From Candidatus Babelota bacterium (GTDB lineage Bacteria; Babelota; Babeliae; Babelales; Vermiphilaceae): DNA of 64,000 nucleotides. The stretch is taken from the NCBI GenBank assembly GCA_029262615.1, contig JAJCZD010000007.1:1-64000 (forward strand), given 5' to 3'. Position numbers and translations under genes: made by a program. The first letter of the stretch is position 1, and each line of letters begins with the position of its first letter. The notes under the pieces are model-generated. The model was not told the origin of the DNA and did no database searches. It saw only the letters and a program-made list of their open reading frames with translations. This document shows, piece after piece, positions 7,757 to 16,141 of the stretch.

Positions 7757-10390
7757 ATGATGGAGATACAGAAATTTAAACCTGCAAAGGTGCTTAAAAA
7801 ACACACAAAATTGCAAAAGCTGGCCATTGACTGGGGAAATGCAATTTATGTCTATGGAGCACGTGAGCATAATTTAAAAAACATTAATGTCGTAATTCCA
7901 AAGAATAAACTAACGGTTATTACTGGGCCTTCTGGCTCGGGTAAAAGTTCTTTAGCCTTAGATATTTTATATACTGAGGGTAAACGACGTTATATGGAGT
8001 CGCTTTCTTCCTATGCTCGGCAGTTTTTGGGTATCGAAAAAAAGCCTGAATTTGACCGAATTGATGGATTGTGCCCCGCTATTGCAATCGACCAGAAAAC
8101 AGTAGGTAAAAATCCACGCTCCACTGTTGGAACCATTACCGAGATTTATGATTACTTGCGGGTGCTTTTTGCTCGTATTGGGAGAGTGCATTGTCCTGAT
8201 TGTAATGCTCAGATTACTGCCCAATCGCCTGAAAATATTACTGCTTCAATTATTACCAATTATGAGAATAAAACGATTTTGATTGCAGCACCAATTGCGC
8301 AACAAAAAAAGGGTGAATTTCTTTCTGTCTTGAAAGAATTATTTGCTAATGGTTTTTATCGCTTTTCAATTGATGGGCAGCTCTATCGCTTTCAGTCAGA
8401 ACAAGAAATTGATGCACTTAAATTGAAAAAAACCTATAAACATACTATTGATTTGCTTATTGATTCTTTAGAGATCACCAAGCAAGAGCAGTCTCGCGTG
8501 CAAGAGGGCATTGAAACGGCCTTTAAATTAGCAAAAGGATTAGTAAAAATTATTGTTGGCACAAAGTTTGATTTATTTTCTTCAAGCCGCATGTGTTTAC
8601 ATTGTGCACAATCAATTCCCGAATTAGAACCACGCTTTTTTTCATTTAACTCACCGATTGGCGCATGTAAAGGCTGTAATGGTTTAGGTGATGTTCACCA
8701 GTGGCCATGGAAGAAAGGGAGTAAGCACGCCTGGAAAGAAAAATATCCTGATTTTTTTGGAAATAAGTACGCAACCAAGAAAACATGTGAATTGTGTTTT
8801 GGAAAACGATTAAATAAATATGCACTAGCAGTAAAAATTGGTGAGCAAGACATTTTTCAGTTATGCGATTTAGCAATTAAAGATTTACTGCAGTTCCTTG
8901 AAAAAATTAAATTAAATGCAATTGAAAAAGAAATTGGCTTAAGCTTAATCAAAGAAATTAAAAATCGTCTCAAGTTCTTAGTTGATGTTGGGTTAACCTA
9001 TTTATCTTTAAATCGATCTGCTGGCAGTCTGTCAGGTGGAGAAGGGCAACGAATTAGACTTGCGACTCAAATTGGTTCTGCACTCTCTGGTGTTTTATAT
9101 ATTCTTGATGAACCGAGTATTGGTTTGCATCAAAAAGACAACGGTCGTTTGATCAAAACACTTAAGCATCTGCGCGATCTAGGTAATACCGTTGTGGTAG
9201 TTGAGCATGATATTGATACCATGATGGCATCTGATTACTTAATCGACATGGGCCCGCAAGCTGGTATTATGGGCGGTCAAATTACTGCATGTGGAACACC
9301 AAAAGAATTAGCAAAAAATACCGATTCATTAACCGGGGCGTATTTAAGCGGTAAAAAGGAAATTACGATTCCAAAAAAGCGCAGAAAGCCAATTTCATTC
9401 TTACAACTAGAACATGCGAACAAATATAACCTGCAAAACCTAACAGTAGATTTCCCACTTGGTCTTATGTGCGGTATATCCGGTGTTTCTGGCTCGGGTA
9501 AAAGTACTTTGATTATGCAGGAATTGGTGCCAGTGCTAAAACGTGAGCTAAAAGTAAAACGTAAGCGTGGCTGGGACCCAGCAAATTCAGAGATAAAGGG
9601 AATTGATCCCTTGCATTATTTAGTAGTGATTGACCAAAGCCCAATTGGTAGAACGCCACGCTCAAACCCCGCAACCTATTTGGGAATTTTGGATCATATT
9701 AGAAAATTATATGCGTCATTGCCAGAAGCTAATGCCCGTGGCTATAAACCAGGTCGTTTTAGTTTTAATGTTAAAAATGGGCGTTGCTTTGAATGCAATG
9801 GTGATGGGAAAATAACTATTCAGATGCATTTTTTGCCAGAAGTATCGATGGTTTGTAAAGCATGCCATGGTAAACGATTTAATAAAGAAACGCTGCAAAT
9901 TACTTTTAAGGGCAAAAATATAGCAGATATTCTTGATATGACTGCGTTTGAAGCGGCAGAGTTTTTTGGTGCTCATCATACTATTGAAAAACGCTTGAAG
10001 CTAATGTGTGATGTTGGGCTTGACTATATTAAGTTGGGTCAATCCTCAACGACCTTATCTGGTGGGGAAGCACAACGAATTAAGTTAGTTGATGAGCTTG
10101 CAAAACGTGGTAATAATACACTGTATATTCTTGACGAACCAACAACCGGTTTACATGCATCTGATATTGATAAATTGCTCAAAGTGCTTAATAGACTTAT
10201 TGATAAAGGTAACTCTATGATTGTTATCGAGCATAATCTTGATGTACTCAAAACAGCAGACTATATTATTGATCTTGGTCCTGAGGGCGGCGATGGTGGT
10301 GGTACTATCGTTGCACAAGGAACACCTGAGCAAGTTGCAAAAAATAAAAATAGTTTTACTGGTAACTATTTAAAACCTCTTCTAAAATAA
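7757..10390 (+). CDS. uvrA: Excinuclease ABC subunit A
   Basis: UvrA, the DNA-damage recognition ATPase of nucleotide excision repair, works as a dimer with UvrB. Two ABC ATPase modules are visible: Walker A TGPSGSGKSS near residue 60 and GVSGSGKST near 575; signatures LSGGEGQRIRLA and LSGGEAQRIKL; and Walker B ILDEPSIGLH and ILDEPTTGLH. Zinc modules CLHC...CKGC...CELC and CFEC...CKAC are present. At about 877 residues it is slightly shorter than the usual 940. Start is uncertain: tandem ATGs at 7757 and 7760 have weak ribosome sites, and an in-frame TTG lies at 7745. No uvrB or uvrC is nearby. Confidence 0.95.
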   Translation: MMEIQKFKPAKVLKKHTKLQKLAIDWGNAIYVYGAREHNLKNINVVIPKNKLTVITGPSGSGKSSLALDILYTEGKRRYMESLSSYARQFLGIEKKPEFDRIDGLCPAIAIDQKTVGKNPRSTVGTITEIYDYLRVLFARIGRVHCPDCNAQITAQSPENITASIITNYENKTILIAAPIAQQKKGEFLSVLKELFANGFYRFSIDGQLYRFQSEQEIDALKLKKTYKHTIDLLIDSLEITKQEQSRVQEGIETAFKLAKGLVKIIVGTKFDLFSSSRMCLHCAQSIPELEPRFFSFNSPIGACKGCNGLGDVHQWPWKKGSKHAWKEKYPDFFGNKYATKKTCELCFGKRLNKYALAVKIGEQDIFQLCDLAIKDLLQFLEKIKLNAIEKEIGLSLIKEIKNRLKFLVDVGLTYLSLNRSAGSLSGGEGQRIRLATQIGSALSGVLYILDEPSIGLHQKDNGRLIKTLKHLRDLGNTVVVVEHDIDTMMASDYLIDMGPQAGIMGGQITACGTPKELAKNTDSLTGAYLSGKKEITIPKKRRKPISFLQLEHANKYNLQNLTVDFPLGLMCGISGVSGSGKSTLIMQELVPVLKRELKVKRKRGWDPANSEIKGIDPLHYLVVIDQSPIGRTPRSNPATYLGILDHIRKLYASLPEANARGYKPGRFSFNVKNGRCFECNGDGKITIQMHFLPEVSMVCKACHGKRFNKETLQITFKGKNIADILDMTAFEAAEFFGAHHTIEKRLKLMCDVGLDYIKLGQSSTTLSGGEAQRIKLVDELAKRGNNTLYILDEPTTGLHASDIDKLLKVLNRLIDKGNSMIVIEHNLDVLKTADYIIDLGPEGGDGGGTIVAQGTPEQVAKNKNSFTGNYLKPLLK

Positions 10391-10391
10391 T

Positions 10392-10669
10392 CAGTTCTTT
10401 TTGGCGGCTACTGGCCAAGCTATTCCAGTGCTTCAAGTATATGAATTTAATTCTGAAACAGGCAATTACCGTTAGTTGCTTCTGAAGTTATTGGCCAAGG
10501 TTCTTCTTCCTCAACTGTTGCTTGGCTTGCACCGATAACGATTTTTTCAACGAACAAAATTACTTTAGCAATTCAAGAAAAATACAAACCATTATGCCCA
10601 ATATTTCTAGCCTCCGATGGTGTTATTGAAGATGGCCAGGAATTGGTGAGCCTGTATCGTTTTAAATAG
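10392..10669 (+). pseudogene. Decayed tail of an unidentified gene (relic copy 1)
   Basis: Right after uvrA, two overlapping frames read like one former protein. The first gives FLAATGQAIPVLQVYEFN and stops at TAG about 10460; a second frame continues VASEVIGQGSSSSTVAWLAP and runs to a stop at 10667-10669, ending SDGVIEDGQELVSLYRFK. A single frameshift near 10460 would join them. No start codon or ribosome site is seen, so this is a 3' remnant. The family is not recognised. The last about 85 bases are duplicated at 11376-11459. Confidence 0.55.
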
Positions 10670-10714
10670 TTTCAACTCCCATTGACTTGATTAAAACCAA
10701 GGATAGATATTTTA

Positions 10715-11197
10715 TTAACGTGCTTTTTTGTTTTTTTTCAATTCTGCGGAATAATAATCTGTAGATGGAGATTGTTTTAATTCTATAACTAAATGGTCAC
10801 CAGATACGATTTGAAGTTTATTTGAAATCTCCATTTGATTTTTGTCGGCTGGTGCTCCCTTTAGGTATAATTGTCCATCTTGACTAACCATTAATATATA
10901 GTTAGCGTCTTTACCCTTATTAATATGGTATAGGGGCTTATTGGTTGCATATATTGCCCGTAGTCCTTGAGTTGATAAAGAAAGTTGTTTATTTATGGGG
11001 GTAGTACTTAGGGCTGGTATTTTAATTGAGAATGTTGATTTCTCTTCTTTTGGTGAATAACTTTCAAAGGTCAAGTCTGCTAACGTGTCATTTTTAATAT
11101 CAACCAATATAGGTTTAATAGTTTCAGTTTCCTCTTTTATCATTGCTTTGATTGCAAAAATACTTAAAAAAGCCAATAATAGAAATCTTTTATTCAT
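10715..11197 (-). CDS. Small secreted protein, paralog A
   Basis: A 160-residue protein with signal peptide MNKRFLLLAFLSIFAIKA. The mature part is beta-rich (IKPILVDIKNDTLADLTFESY, then TFSIKIPALSTTPINKQLSL, then HLVIELKQS). It is clearly paralogous to the gene at 11516-12121: near-identical signal peptide, the ILVDIKN segment, GDHxxIELKQ and SAELK. It also resembles 22835-23344 in layout (KNDT..., IP/LPAGK-T-INK). An Ig-like or beta-sandwich fold is a guess. It lies inside a tandemly duplicated segment, and its upstream DNA is repeat copy A. Confidence 0.6.
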   Translation of the reverse strand: MNKRFLLLAFLSIFAIKAMIKEETETIKPILVDIKNDTLADLTFESYSPKEEKSTFSIKIPALSTTPINKQLSLSTQGLRAIYATNKPLYHINKGKDANYILMVSQDGQLYLKGAPADKNQMEISNKLQIVSGDHLVIELKQSPSTDYYSAELKKNKKAR

Positions 11198-11223
11198 CTT
11201 ATATCCTCTTTTCCTCTTTTTGT

Positions 11224-11375
11224 TTTATATCCTATTTGTTAATTTACCATATTTGAAGTGACAAAATCTAGAAAATCCTATTTTTTAGTGTTTTTATACT
11301 GAAAAGTCGGGTTTTTATGACTGAAAAAGGATGGTATACTAGAAGTAGTTTAAAGGAAAAATTGATGAAAAATAC
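11224..11375. repeat. Upstream repeat, copy A (includes duplicated mnmA promoter and first codons)
   Basis: About 150 bp closely similar to 12787-12935 and, over its first about 105 bp, to 12144-12250. Shared landmarks are ATTTACCATATTTG, TCTAGAAAATCCTATTTTT, GACTGAAAAAGG, the extended -10 TGGTATACT (TATACT at 11335-11340), and ATGAAAAATAC, which are the first codons of mnmA. Here that start runs into the decayed gene tail, giving only a 24-codon frame. Confidence 0.85.
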
Positions 11376-11459
11376 AAACCGTTATGCCCAGTATTTCTTG
11401 CTTCAGATGGTGTTATTGAAGATAGTCAGGAATTGGTGAGCCTGTATCTTTTTGAATAG
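11376..11459 (+). pseudogene. Relic copy 2 of the decayed gene tail
   Basis: This nearly repeats 10586-10669 and keeps the same open frame (SDGVIEDSQELVSLY, stop TAG 11457-11459). It is joined at its left end to a copied mnmA start through the shared nonamer GAAAAATAC (11367-11375), which also occurs at 10577-10585 and 12927-12935. The DNA after the stop, up to about 11517, also resembles 10670-10717, so the duplicated unit continues into the next secreted-protein gene. Confidence 0.75.
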
Positions 11460-11515
11460 TTTCAACTTCCATTGCCTAGATTAAATACACTTAAAAAAAA
11501 CAAGGATAGATATTT

Positions 11516-12121
11516 TTATTCGAGAGCTTTATGTATTTTTTCAATCAGTTCCTTAGGGATTTTTCCTGCTAATGATTCCAATGTAAATTTACCTTCTTGA
11601 ATCTGGTTAGCTATATTATTCACAGAAATATCGTCAAGTCTTTTTAATGTTTTAACTAGCTTCAATTCTGCGGAATGATATGGGGGATCAGGTTGTTTTA
11701 ACTCTATAGTAAAATGATCACCAGATGCTGTTGTAAGTTTATTTGAAATTACACTTTGCACCCAATCCTGTTTAGCCTCTCCGGATAATTGTAATTCGTT
11801 ACCATGCCACCCGAAAGTATAATTTGCTTCCCCATTTATTTGCTGAAGAAAATATCCAGGCAGATTTAGTGCAAATTTTGCCATTAATCCTCCTTTAATG
11901 AAAACTAGTTCTTTATTTATTAAGGTGGTTTTTCCTGCTGGTATTTTAATTGAAAAGTTTTTGGTTTGTGATTTTAATAAAATTCCTAAAAATTCAAAGT
12001 CTTCTTTGGTGTTATTTTTAATATCAACTAAAGTAGGTTTAATAATTTCAATTTCATTCTTATCAATTGCTTTGATTGCAAAAACACTTAAAAAAGCCAA
12101 TAATAGAAATCTTTTACTCAT
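11516..12121 (-). CDS. Small secreted protein, paralog B
   Basis: A 201-residue protein with signal peptide MSKRFLLLAFLSVFAIKA, paralogous to 10715-11197 through most of its length (IKPTLVDIKNNT, FSIKIPAGKTTLINKEL, GDHFTIELKQ, YHSAELK). It carries an extra C-terminal helix of about 45 residues (LDDISVNNIANQIQEGKFTLESLAGKIPKELIEKIHKALE region) absent from paralog A, whose end is a short basic KKNKKAR. Either A lost the extension by truncation or B gained it. Function is not known; the signal peptide places it outside the cytoplasm. Confidence 0.6.
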   Translation of the reverse strand: MSKRFLLLAFLSVFAIKAIDKNEIEIIKPTLVDIKNNTKEDFEFLGILLKSQTKNFSIKIPAGKTTLINKELVFIKGGLMAKFALNLPGYFLQQINGEANYTFGWHGNELQLSGEAKQDWVQSVISNKLTTASGDHFTIELKQPDPPYHSAELKLVKTLKRLDDISVNNIANQIQEGKFTLESLAGKIPKELIEKIHKALE

Positions 12122-12143
12122 TTTATATCCTTCTTTTTGCCTT

Positions 12144-12250
12144 ATTAATATCTATTTGTAATTTATCATATTTGAAGTGATTAAGTCTAGAAAATCCTAT
12201 TTTTAAGTGTTTTTATGCTGAAATTTAGGTTTTTAAGACTGAAAAAGGGT
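12144..12250. repeat. Upstream repeat, copy B
   Basis: This matches copies A and C from the TATCTATTTGTAATTTA block to GACTGAAAAAGG. Similarity stops just before the TGGTATACT promoter box, which B lacks. With copy C it brackets the 12352-12771 gene and its terminator, so that gene appears to sit in an insertion or second duplication. Confidence 0.75.
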
Positions 12251-12298
12251 AAAGAGTAAGTGATTTTAAGTATTATAGGCAATATAAGACTAAAAGAA

Positions 12299-12325
12299 AA
12301 AAGCCCCGGAGGTATCCAGGGCTGT
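12299..12325 (-). terminator. Rho-independent terminator
   Basis: On the minus strand the sequence reads AGCCCTGG, a 6-nt loop, CCGGGGCT, then TTTTTTCTTTT. The stem has one mismatch and the T-run is long. It lies 27 nt beyond the stop of the 12352-12771 gene. Confidence 0.85.
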
Positions 12326-12351
12326 AATTTTTTCCTAAGTAGGGAATTTTG

Positions 12352-12771
12352 TTATTTTTCTTTAATCATTTGTTCGCGCTCATATTCCCCAACATCATTA
12401 GGGTGAGTACCATATTTTACTCTGAAATTCCCAAGGGCATTTTTTGAAAGAGCTTCCCCATATACATAATCTGATGGAGCTGATAAACCTGTTACCCAAC
12501 CCTCTTCTGTGGTTCTTCCAAATAATTGGATCAAATCTCCACCCAATTGTTTTTCATATGCATTAGGTTTTCTTACTATAACACTATCTCCAATCTTAAC
12601 AGTTGGAAGTCTTTTAACCAATTCTGCAGGATCTGTATGTATTCGATATATTTCTTTTCTTAGTATAGCGGTAGGTGCAATTGCTCCTATCTTTTTTTGA
12701 CTATCATTTTTGGACATAGCAACCAAGGACGTTACCAATAAAACTAAACTAATGATACTTAACTTCTTCAC
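12352..12771 (-). CDS. Small secreted protein of unknown function
   Basis: A 139-residue protein with signal peptide MKKLSIISLVLLVTSLVA followed by MSKNDSQ. The mature part has no recognisable domain; it includes short segments VKIGDSVIVRKP and EEGWVTGL that would suit a small beta-barrel or SH3-like fold. It is not similar to the flanking paralogs A and B. Its upstream DNA is repeat copy C and it is followed by a strong terminator, so it is probably transcribed alone. Confidence 0.55.
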   Translation of the reverse strand: MKKLSIISLVLLVTSLVAMSKNDSQKKIGAIAPTAILRKEIYRIHTDPAELVKRLPTVKIGDSVIVRKPNAYEKQLGGDLIQLFGRTTEEGWVTGLSAPSDYVYGEALSKNALGNFRVKYGTHPNDVGEYEREQMIKEK

Positions 12772-12786
12772 ATTCTTCTCCCTTTT

Positions 12787-12935
12787 TTTATATCTATTTG
12801 TAATTTACCATATTTGTAGTGATGAAATCTAGAAAATCCTATTTTTAAGTGTTTTTATGCTGAAATTTAGGTTTTTAAGACTGAAAAAGAATGGTATACT
12901 AGAGATAGTTTACAAGGAACATTGATGAAAAATAC
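12787..12935. repeat. Upstream repeat, copy C (native mnmA upstream region)
   Basis: The third copy of the roughly 150-bp sequence. It serves as the region between the divergent small secreted gene and mnmA, includes the mnmA extended -10 and ribosome site, and ends at the nonamer GAAAAATAC (12927-12935), the apparent recombination point. Confidence 0.85.
12892..12900 (+). promoter_or_regulatory. Extended -10 promoter of mnmA
   Basis: TGGTATACT (TGn plus TATACT at 12895-12900) lies 24 nt before the mnmA start. No good -35 box is visible, as expected for an extended -10 promoter. The same box is duplicated at 11332-11340. Confidence 0.6.
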
Positions 12936-13992
12936 TGCAGTTTTGCTCTCTGGTGGTGTTGATAGTTCTGTAGCTCTCAAGCTGCTCAAAGAGCAAGGAC
13001 ATAATATTACCGCTTTTTACCTCAAAATCTGGTTAGAAGATGAGCTTGCGCACTTGGGTACTTGCCCTTGGGAGCAAGATCTTTCGTACGTCAAAAAAGT
13101 ATGTAAAAAAGAAAACATCCCGCTCAAGGTAATTCCATTGCAACAAGAGTATTTTGATCGAGTAGTTTCGTATGCAATTGCAGAAATAAAGGTTGGTCGT
13201 ACACCAAATCCTGATATATTTTGTAACCAACGCATTAAGTTTGGGGCTTTTTTGGATTATATTGACAATTCTTTTAATTATATTGCCTCTGGTCATTACG
13301 CTAAAGTAATCACAAAAGAAGATGGTACTTGCATGCTTACAACTAGCCCGGATGCAATCAAAGATCAAACTTACTTTTTGAGTTATTTAACCCAAGCACA
13401 ATTAAAGCGCCTTATTTTTCCCCTTGGTGATTATACCAAAGAGCAGGTTCGTAAACTAGCACAACAATTTGATCTGCCAACAAAGGATCGTAAAGACAGC
13501 CAAGGAATTTGTTTTTTGGGTAAAGTGAAGTTTACTGATTTTATAAAACATTATTTAGGTGTCAAAGAGGGTGATTTGATTGAGTTTGAAACCAATAATA
13601 AGCTTGGTACACATAATGGATTTTATTTTTATACTATTGGGCAACGCCAAGGATTAGGTCTTGCTGGTGGACCATGGTATGTAGTCAAAAAAGACCCCGC
13701 ACAAAACATTGTATATATTTCTCGTTCTTATTATGATGCTGATAAAAAACGTGATTCTTTTGTAGTTAAAAACTGCAATTGGATTTCTGGCGCTGTACCA
13801 CACAAAAATAAACTACAGGTTAAAATGCGCCATGGTGCAAACAAGTATGATTGTAATGTAGAGTTACTTTCTGATAATAGTGCACGCGTGAATTTGCAAG
13901 AAAATGACCAAGGTATTGCGCCAGGGCAATTTGCGGTATTTTATAATGATACCATTTGCTTGGGGGCAGGAGTAATTGATGCGCAAATTTAA
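12925..13992 (+). CDS. mnmA: tRNA-specific 2-thiouridylase
   Basis: MnmA adenylates and thiolates U34 of tRNA Lys, Glu and Gln. The PP-loop SGGVDSS is at residues 9-15. Candidate catalytic cysteines lie in PDIFCNQRIKFG (about residue 95) and DSQGICFLGKV (about 195). The C-terminal beta-barrel begins FYFYTIGQRQGLGLAGGPWYV. The segment TCPWEQDLSYVKKVC resembles the plant/plastid and some bacterial subgroups rather than E. coli. At 355 residues the length is normal. Start at ATG 12925, 5 nt after AAGGAA; the preceding TTG at 12922 is less likely. The gene overlaps pgsA by 14 nt. Confidence 0.95.
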   Translation: MKNTAVLLSGGVDSSVALKLLKEQGHNITAFYLKIWLEDELAHLGTCPWEQDLSYVKKVCKKENIPLKVIPLQQEYFDRVVSYAIAEIKVGRTPNPDIFCNQRIKFGAFLDYIDNSFNYIASGHYAKVITKEDGTCMLTTSPDAIKDQTYFLSYLTQAQLKRLIFPLGDYTKEQVRKLAQQFDLPTKDRKDSQGICFLGKVKFTDFIKHYLGVKEGDLIEFETNNKLGTHNGFYFYTIGQRQGLGLAGGPWYVVKKDPAQNIVYISRSYYDADKKRDSFVVKNCNWISGAVPHKNKLQVKMRHGANKYDCNVELLSDNSARVNLQENDQGIAPGQFAVFYNDTICLGAGVIDAQI

Positions 13993-14575
13993 TATTAAAA
14001 AAATATTTACTTTGCCTTCTGACCAAAAGCGTCTTACCTTTTCCTCCTTTATAACTTTGGTGCGCATTGCAATGGTACCAGTTATTGTTATGGCTATGAT
14101 TGCGCATCGATGGGGTATAGCATTCATTATTTTTGTGCTAGCAGCAATAACAGATTTGCTTGATGGGTTTGTAGCTCGTTATTTTAGTCAGCAAACTTTT
14201 TTAGGGGCATGTTTGGATCCCATTGCAGATAAAATATTATTAGTCTCTTGTTTTTTCTCTTTAGCATTTATTAATTCCCCACTCTTTTCTATTCCGTTGT
14301 GGTTTGTATTGATAATTTTGTGTAAAGAAATCCTGCAGATTATTGGGGCTATTATTATTTTTGTATACAGAGGACAATTGGTTGTTAAGCCAACGCTGCT
14401 TGGTAAATTGAATACCGTAGTGCAAATCCTGTTTATTATCTGGCTGTTTGCCTGTTACTTTTTCCGCTGGGTACCGGTTAAAACCTATTACACCATGCTT
14501 GGATTGCTTTTATTACTAACTTGTTTATCCTTTGGGCAATATAGTATAATCGGGTATAGGCAATGGCGAGCATGA
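13979..14575 (+). CDS. pgsA: CDP-diacylglycerol--glycerol-3-phosphate 3-phosphatidyltransferase
   Basis: PgsA makes phosphatidylglycerol phosphate, the first committed step to phosphatidylglycerol and cardiolipin, in the inner membrane. The CDP-alcohol phosphatidyltransferase motif D-x2-DG-x2-AR-x8-G-x3-D-x3-D is complete in DLLDGFVARYFSQQTF, GACLDPIAD. About five to six membrane helices are visible, and the length (198) is typical. Start at ATG 13979, overlapping the mnmA end; the TTG just before it is an alternative. Its stop overlaps the next start as ATGA, so mnmA, pgsA and the following gene are translationally coupled. Confidence 0.9.
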   Translation: MRKFNIKKIFTLPSDQKRLTFSSFITLVRIAMVPVIVMAMIAHRWGIAFIIFVLAAITDLLDGFVARYFSQQTFLGACLDPIADKILLVSCFFSLAFINSPLFSIPLWFVLIILCKEILQIIGAIIIFVYRGQLVVKPTLLGKLNTVVQILFIIWLFACYFFRWVPVKTYYTMLGLLLLLTCLSFGQYSIIGYRQWRA

Positions 14576-14976
14576 AGAAATCAATATTCATTTCCTTTTT
14601 ATTTTCTTTTACCATTTTAGCTGAAAACTTTATCGTGCAAAAAGTAAAGCAGCAAACCACCGATGGCTTGTATGAGGCAATTGGCCAATTAATTGGTGAT
14701 TCTTTGGAAATGCGCTCAAAAAATCTGCAGTCTGCTGGGGCTATTCAACAAAAAGAGATTGAGATTACTAAAGCTATTCTTGATGAGGATGAAAACCACT
14801 GTTTTATGTTTGCAGATAAAAGAGCCTTGCGGAGGTTTAAGCGAGAACAAGAAAAATTTGAAACAGACCAATGTCAATGGCAAAAAATTCAGCAAGAGCA
14901 TTCGCAGTTTTTGGAGCAATTTGAAAAAAAGTTGATGACCAAAAAAAATAAGAAAATTCTCAAAAAGGGTGGTTAA
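14572..14976 (+). CDS. Small secreted helical protein
   Basis: Start at ATG 14572, overlapping the pgsA stop (ATGA); an in-frame ATG at 14563 is the alternative. The signal peptide is MKKSIFISFLFSFTILAENF. The mature part is predicted to be helical and charged (REQEKFETDQCQWQKIQQEH, then EKKLMTKKNKKILKKGG), like a short coiled coil with a basic end. No family is recognised. Its coupling to pgsA points to a periplasmic or envelope role but does not define it. Confidence 0.55.
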   Translation: MKKSIFISFLFSFTILAENFIVQKVKQQTTDGLYEAIGQLIGDSLEMRSKNLQSAGAIQQKEIEITKAILDEDENHCFMFADKRALRRFKREQEKFETDQCQWQKIQQEHSQFLEQFEKKLMTKKNKKILKKGG

Positions 14977-15571
14977 TCCCTTTCAAAATCCCATTTTTTA
15001 ATATTTAAATAAAATTAATTTTTTATTGTATGCAAACTTATCATTAAATCTTTTTTGTTCTTTCCCAAGAGGATTCTCGCCAATCCCCTTGGATCCCAGG
15101 CGCTTAAAACGTAGTTTTAAGAATTCCTTTCCCGCATGAAAGTCATGCACGTCACTTTAACAAGTGACTTCGACATTCCTCATGCTACCGGATTATTTAT
15201 TTATTAAATTTTAACTTGCCATTCCGTTCGTGGTGAGCTTGTCGAACCATACGGACTCTATAAATTCCGCTTCAGGCCGGTAAGCGCGAAGAGCACCAAA
15301 GCCGTGTAACGGCGTGTGTGCGACTTTTTGTGCGATAAGGAATCCAATGGAAAATTGGCGCCCTTGATTCATAAGCTTTGGGCGAGCAAAGCTTATGAAA
15401 AGCTCTGAAATTTAAAAGAAATAAATCATGTATACCAAGAAAAAATAAGATGAATATAATAAAATTTTAATAAAAATTAAATATAATAAACAAATGAACT
15501 TCGACAATTATTTAAATAAATACTAAAATTAAAATATTATTTATGTATTTAATTAGCAACAAAGGATAGAT
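14977..15571. other. Gene-free, hairpin-rich region (595 bp)
   Basis: No convincing ORF is present. Between 15064 and 15400 there is a run of inverted repeats: an arm pair CCAAGAGG/CCCCTTGG near 15066-15092; CTTAAAAC-GTA-GTTTTAAG at 15103-15121; GCATGA-AAG-TCATGC at 15134-15148; GTCACTT-TAAC-AAGTGAC at 15151-15168; CCGT/ACGG around TGGT/ACCA at 15232-15262; and CATAAGCTTTG/CAAAGCTTATG near 15371-15398. This part is much more GC-rich than the flanks; from 15400 to ssb the DNA is extremely AT-rich. It could be a structured RNA or a cluster of palindromic repeats. Confidence 0.6.
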
Positions 15572-16126
15572 ATGGCAGGATACAATCGTGTTATAATGAT
15601 TGGTAATTTAACTCGCGATCCGGATTATAAACAATTAGCATCCGGTCAAGCAGTGTGTAAGCTTGGGTTAGCTACCAATCGTTCATTTCGTAATCGCCAA
15701 ACTGGAGATATGATTCAAGAGGTTTGTTACGTTGATGTCGATGTGTGGGGAGCGCAAGCAGAGAGCTGCCGTCAATATTTACAAAAAGGGCGACCAATTT
15801 TGGTTGAAGGACGCTTAAAGCTTGATACTTGGCAAGATGCGAATGGCCAAAATCGCTCGCGCCATTCTATTGTTGCTGACCGAGTAGTCTTCTTAGGTAC
15901 CTCAACCACAGAAGATGAGCCACAAAAACAAAAATCACAATTTGATCCTGAGCTTGAAAAAGAGTTAATGAGCCAGATTGACCAAATCAAATCAAGAACA
16001 GCTCAAAAAGCAAAACCTGCTACTAAGGTTCGACCAAAAAAAGTAGAGAAGCAAGAACAGCCACTGCCAACAGGGGAAATTAATTTTAAAGACCAACCTC
16101 CGTTCGAAGACGACTTGCCGTTTTAA
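15572..16126 (+). CDS. ssb: Single-stranded DNA-binding protein
   Basis: SSB protects single-stranded DNA and recruits replication and repair enzymes. The N-terminal OB-fold is complete: NRVIMIGNLTRDPDYK, then FRNRQTGD, then YLQKGRPILVEGRLKLDTW and the ADRVVFLG strand (about residues 3-112). A disordered K/Q/P linker follows and the protein ends in the acidic tip EDDLPF, which binds SSB partners. At 184 residues it is normal. AAAGGAT lies 5 nt before the ATG. Clear and intact. Confidence 0.97.
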   Translation: MAGYNRVIMIGNLTRDPDYKQLASGQAVCKLGLATNRSFRNRQTGDMIQEVCYVDVDVWGAQAESCRQYLQKGRPILVEGRLKLDTWQDANGQNRSRHSIVADRVVFLGTSTTEDEPQKQKSQFDPELEKELMSQIDQIKSRTAQKAKPATKVRPKKVEKQEQPLPTGEINFKDQPPFEDDLPF

Positions 16127-16141
16127 GGACTTGGCAAAGTA

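Noticed and set aside
15371-15398. Perfect 11-bp hairpin CATAAGCTTTG/CAAAGCTTATG considered as a terminator
   Set aside because: Neither strand has a T-run after the stem, and it is about 400 bp from the nearest stop.
14977-15571. tmRNA or RNase P RNA in the gene-free region
   Set aside because: No tRNA-like end with CCA, no tag-peptide frame and no recognisable P-core sequence could be found by eye.
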